NCBI GenBank assembly: GCA_035942035.1 | Contig: DASZDK010000031.1 | Span: 1 to 7,173 of the forward strand | From: JAHWJR01 sp035942035 | GTDB lineage: Bacteria; Actinomycetota; Acidimicrobiia; Acidimicrobiales; CADCSY01 | Reading direction: 5' to 3' | Length of the DNA: 7,173 bases | Shown: positions 6,808-7,173 of the stretch, in pieces | How the letters are laid out: each line of letters starts with the position of its first letter | How positions within the stretch are numbered: position 1 is the first letter of the stretch | Program-made: the position numbers and the translations under genes | The notes under the pieces: model-generated | Databases searched by the model: none | Seen by the model: only the letters and a program-made list of their open reading frames with translations | What the model was told of the DNA's origin: nothing

Positions 6808-7068
6808 ATGGCTACTCGTGACGTCGAACGCAACTACACGGTCTCCCAGTTCGCCGCGAAACTCCGCCGGTTGGCGGATGCCCTCGAGGCAGACAGGCCG
6901 TTCCGCATTCAGGTCGCCGGCGAGCGCATCCGCGTGCCCAAGGGCGCCGCCATCAGCGTCGAACACGAGCGTGAGGAGGACGAAGAAGAGGTCGAGTTCC
7001 AGCTCAAGTGGCAGCTCGCCGAGGTGGAGGACGAGGACGAGTCGGACGACGGCGACACCGAGGTCTGA
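6808..7068 (+). CDS. Amphi-Trp domain-containing small acidic protein
   Basis: This is a small soluble protein of 86 residues with the amphi-Trp domain, a family of unknown function known from haloarchaea and diverse bacteria. The recognisable pattern is a helical N-terminal half (VSQFAAKLRRLADALEADRPFRIQVAGERIRVP, residues 12-44), then an acidic stretch, then an alternating beta-type strand with the family tryptophan, VEFQLKWQL (62-70, Trp68). It ends in a strongly acidic tail (71-86, mostly Asp and Glu). No cysteine, signal peptide or membrane segment is seen. ATG 6808 is chosen because the domain begins just after it; the frame continues upstream to a GTG at 6658, but that extension is basic, low-complexity and unlike the family. 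There is no clear Shine-Dalgarno sequence; AAAGAT at 6796-6801 lies where a -10 box of a leaderless transcript would be. The cellular role is unknown. Confidence 0.85.
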   Translation: MATRDVERNYTVSQFAAKLRRLADALEADRPFRIQVAGERIRVPKGAAISVEHEREEDEEEVEFQLKWQLAEVEDEDESDDGDTEV

Positions 7069-7075
7069 CCCGGCT

Positions 7076-7087
7076 GACGGCACCGTC
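7076..7087 (+). terminator. Weak hairpin after amphi-Trp gene
   Basis: GACGG-CA-CCGTC is a five-pair inverted repeat eight bases after the stop codon, with an outer GGC/GCC (7072-7074 and 7091-7093) that could extend it with mismatches. The two-base loop and the lack of a T-run make it a poor intrinsic terminator; it may just be chance. The rest of the sequence to the window end (7088-7173) shows no supported feature, only an open frame from ATG 7089 that runs off the edge. Confidence 0.15.
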
Positions 7088-7173
7088 CATGCCCTCCACT
7101 CGTCTCCTCGGGCTGGCCTGCACGACTCCGCTCAAGGCCGCTCAGCCTCCGACGACGGCGTTGCCTCGCGCCG

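Noticed and set aside
6556..7083. Minus-strand open frame of 175 codons opposite the amphi-Trp gene
   Set aside because: The plus strand encodes a recognisable amphi-Trp domain. The minus product is hydrophobic/arginine-rich, a mirror image of the acidic codons, with no known domain.
7089..7173. Open frame from ATG 7089 running off the right edge
   Set aside because: There are only 28 codons visible, no ribosome-binding site and no recognisable protein; it cannot be judged without downstream sequence.

Overview
This is a GC-rich, low-A/T stretch of bacterial chromosome. GTG starts, near-exclusive G/C third positions and the style of the RecB/RecD and cupin proteins all point to the Actinomycetota. 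An uncultured or deep lineage such as Acidimicrobiia would fit, but that placement is inference from protein character, not a database result.

Layout: (1) 1-3050 (+) is the 3' three-quarters of recB, whose 5' end lies outside the window. (2) 3047-5032 (+) is a complete recD, joined to recB by a GTGA start/stop overlap. Together they give the helicase-nuclease subunit and the second helicase subunit of a RecBCD-type double-strand-break repair enzyme; recC would be expected upstream. (3) 5033-5187 is a short convergent intergenic region with several inverted repeats. (4) 5188-5964 (-) encodes a one-piece regulator: an N-terminal cupin, a short segment resembling the tail of an HD-GYP phosphohydrolase, and a C-terminal LuxR-type DNA-binding domain. 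(5) 5965-6056 is the 92-base divergent promoter region, with one inverted repeat. (6) 6057-6548 (+) encodes an OsmC-family protein with both peroxidatic-type cysteines and a strong Shine-Dalgarno sequence. (7) 6549-6807 is a 259-base non-coding gap. (8) 6808-7068 (+) encodes a very acidic 86-residue amphi-Trp domain protein. (9) 7069-7173 holds no gene I can support.

Functionally there are two parts: a DNA repair operon, and a small accessory/stress segment in which the cupin-LuxR protein is the natural candidate regulator of the divergently transcribed osmC-like gene. The most unusual item is the mosaic architecture of the cupin/HD-GYP-tail/LuxR protein. I see no CRISPR array, tRNA, rRNA, insertion sequence or phage gene, and no evidence for a large novel system.
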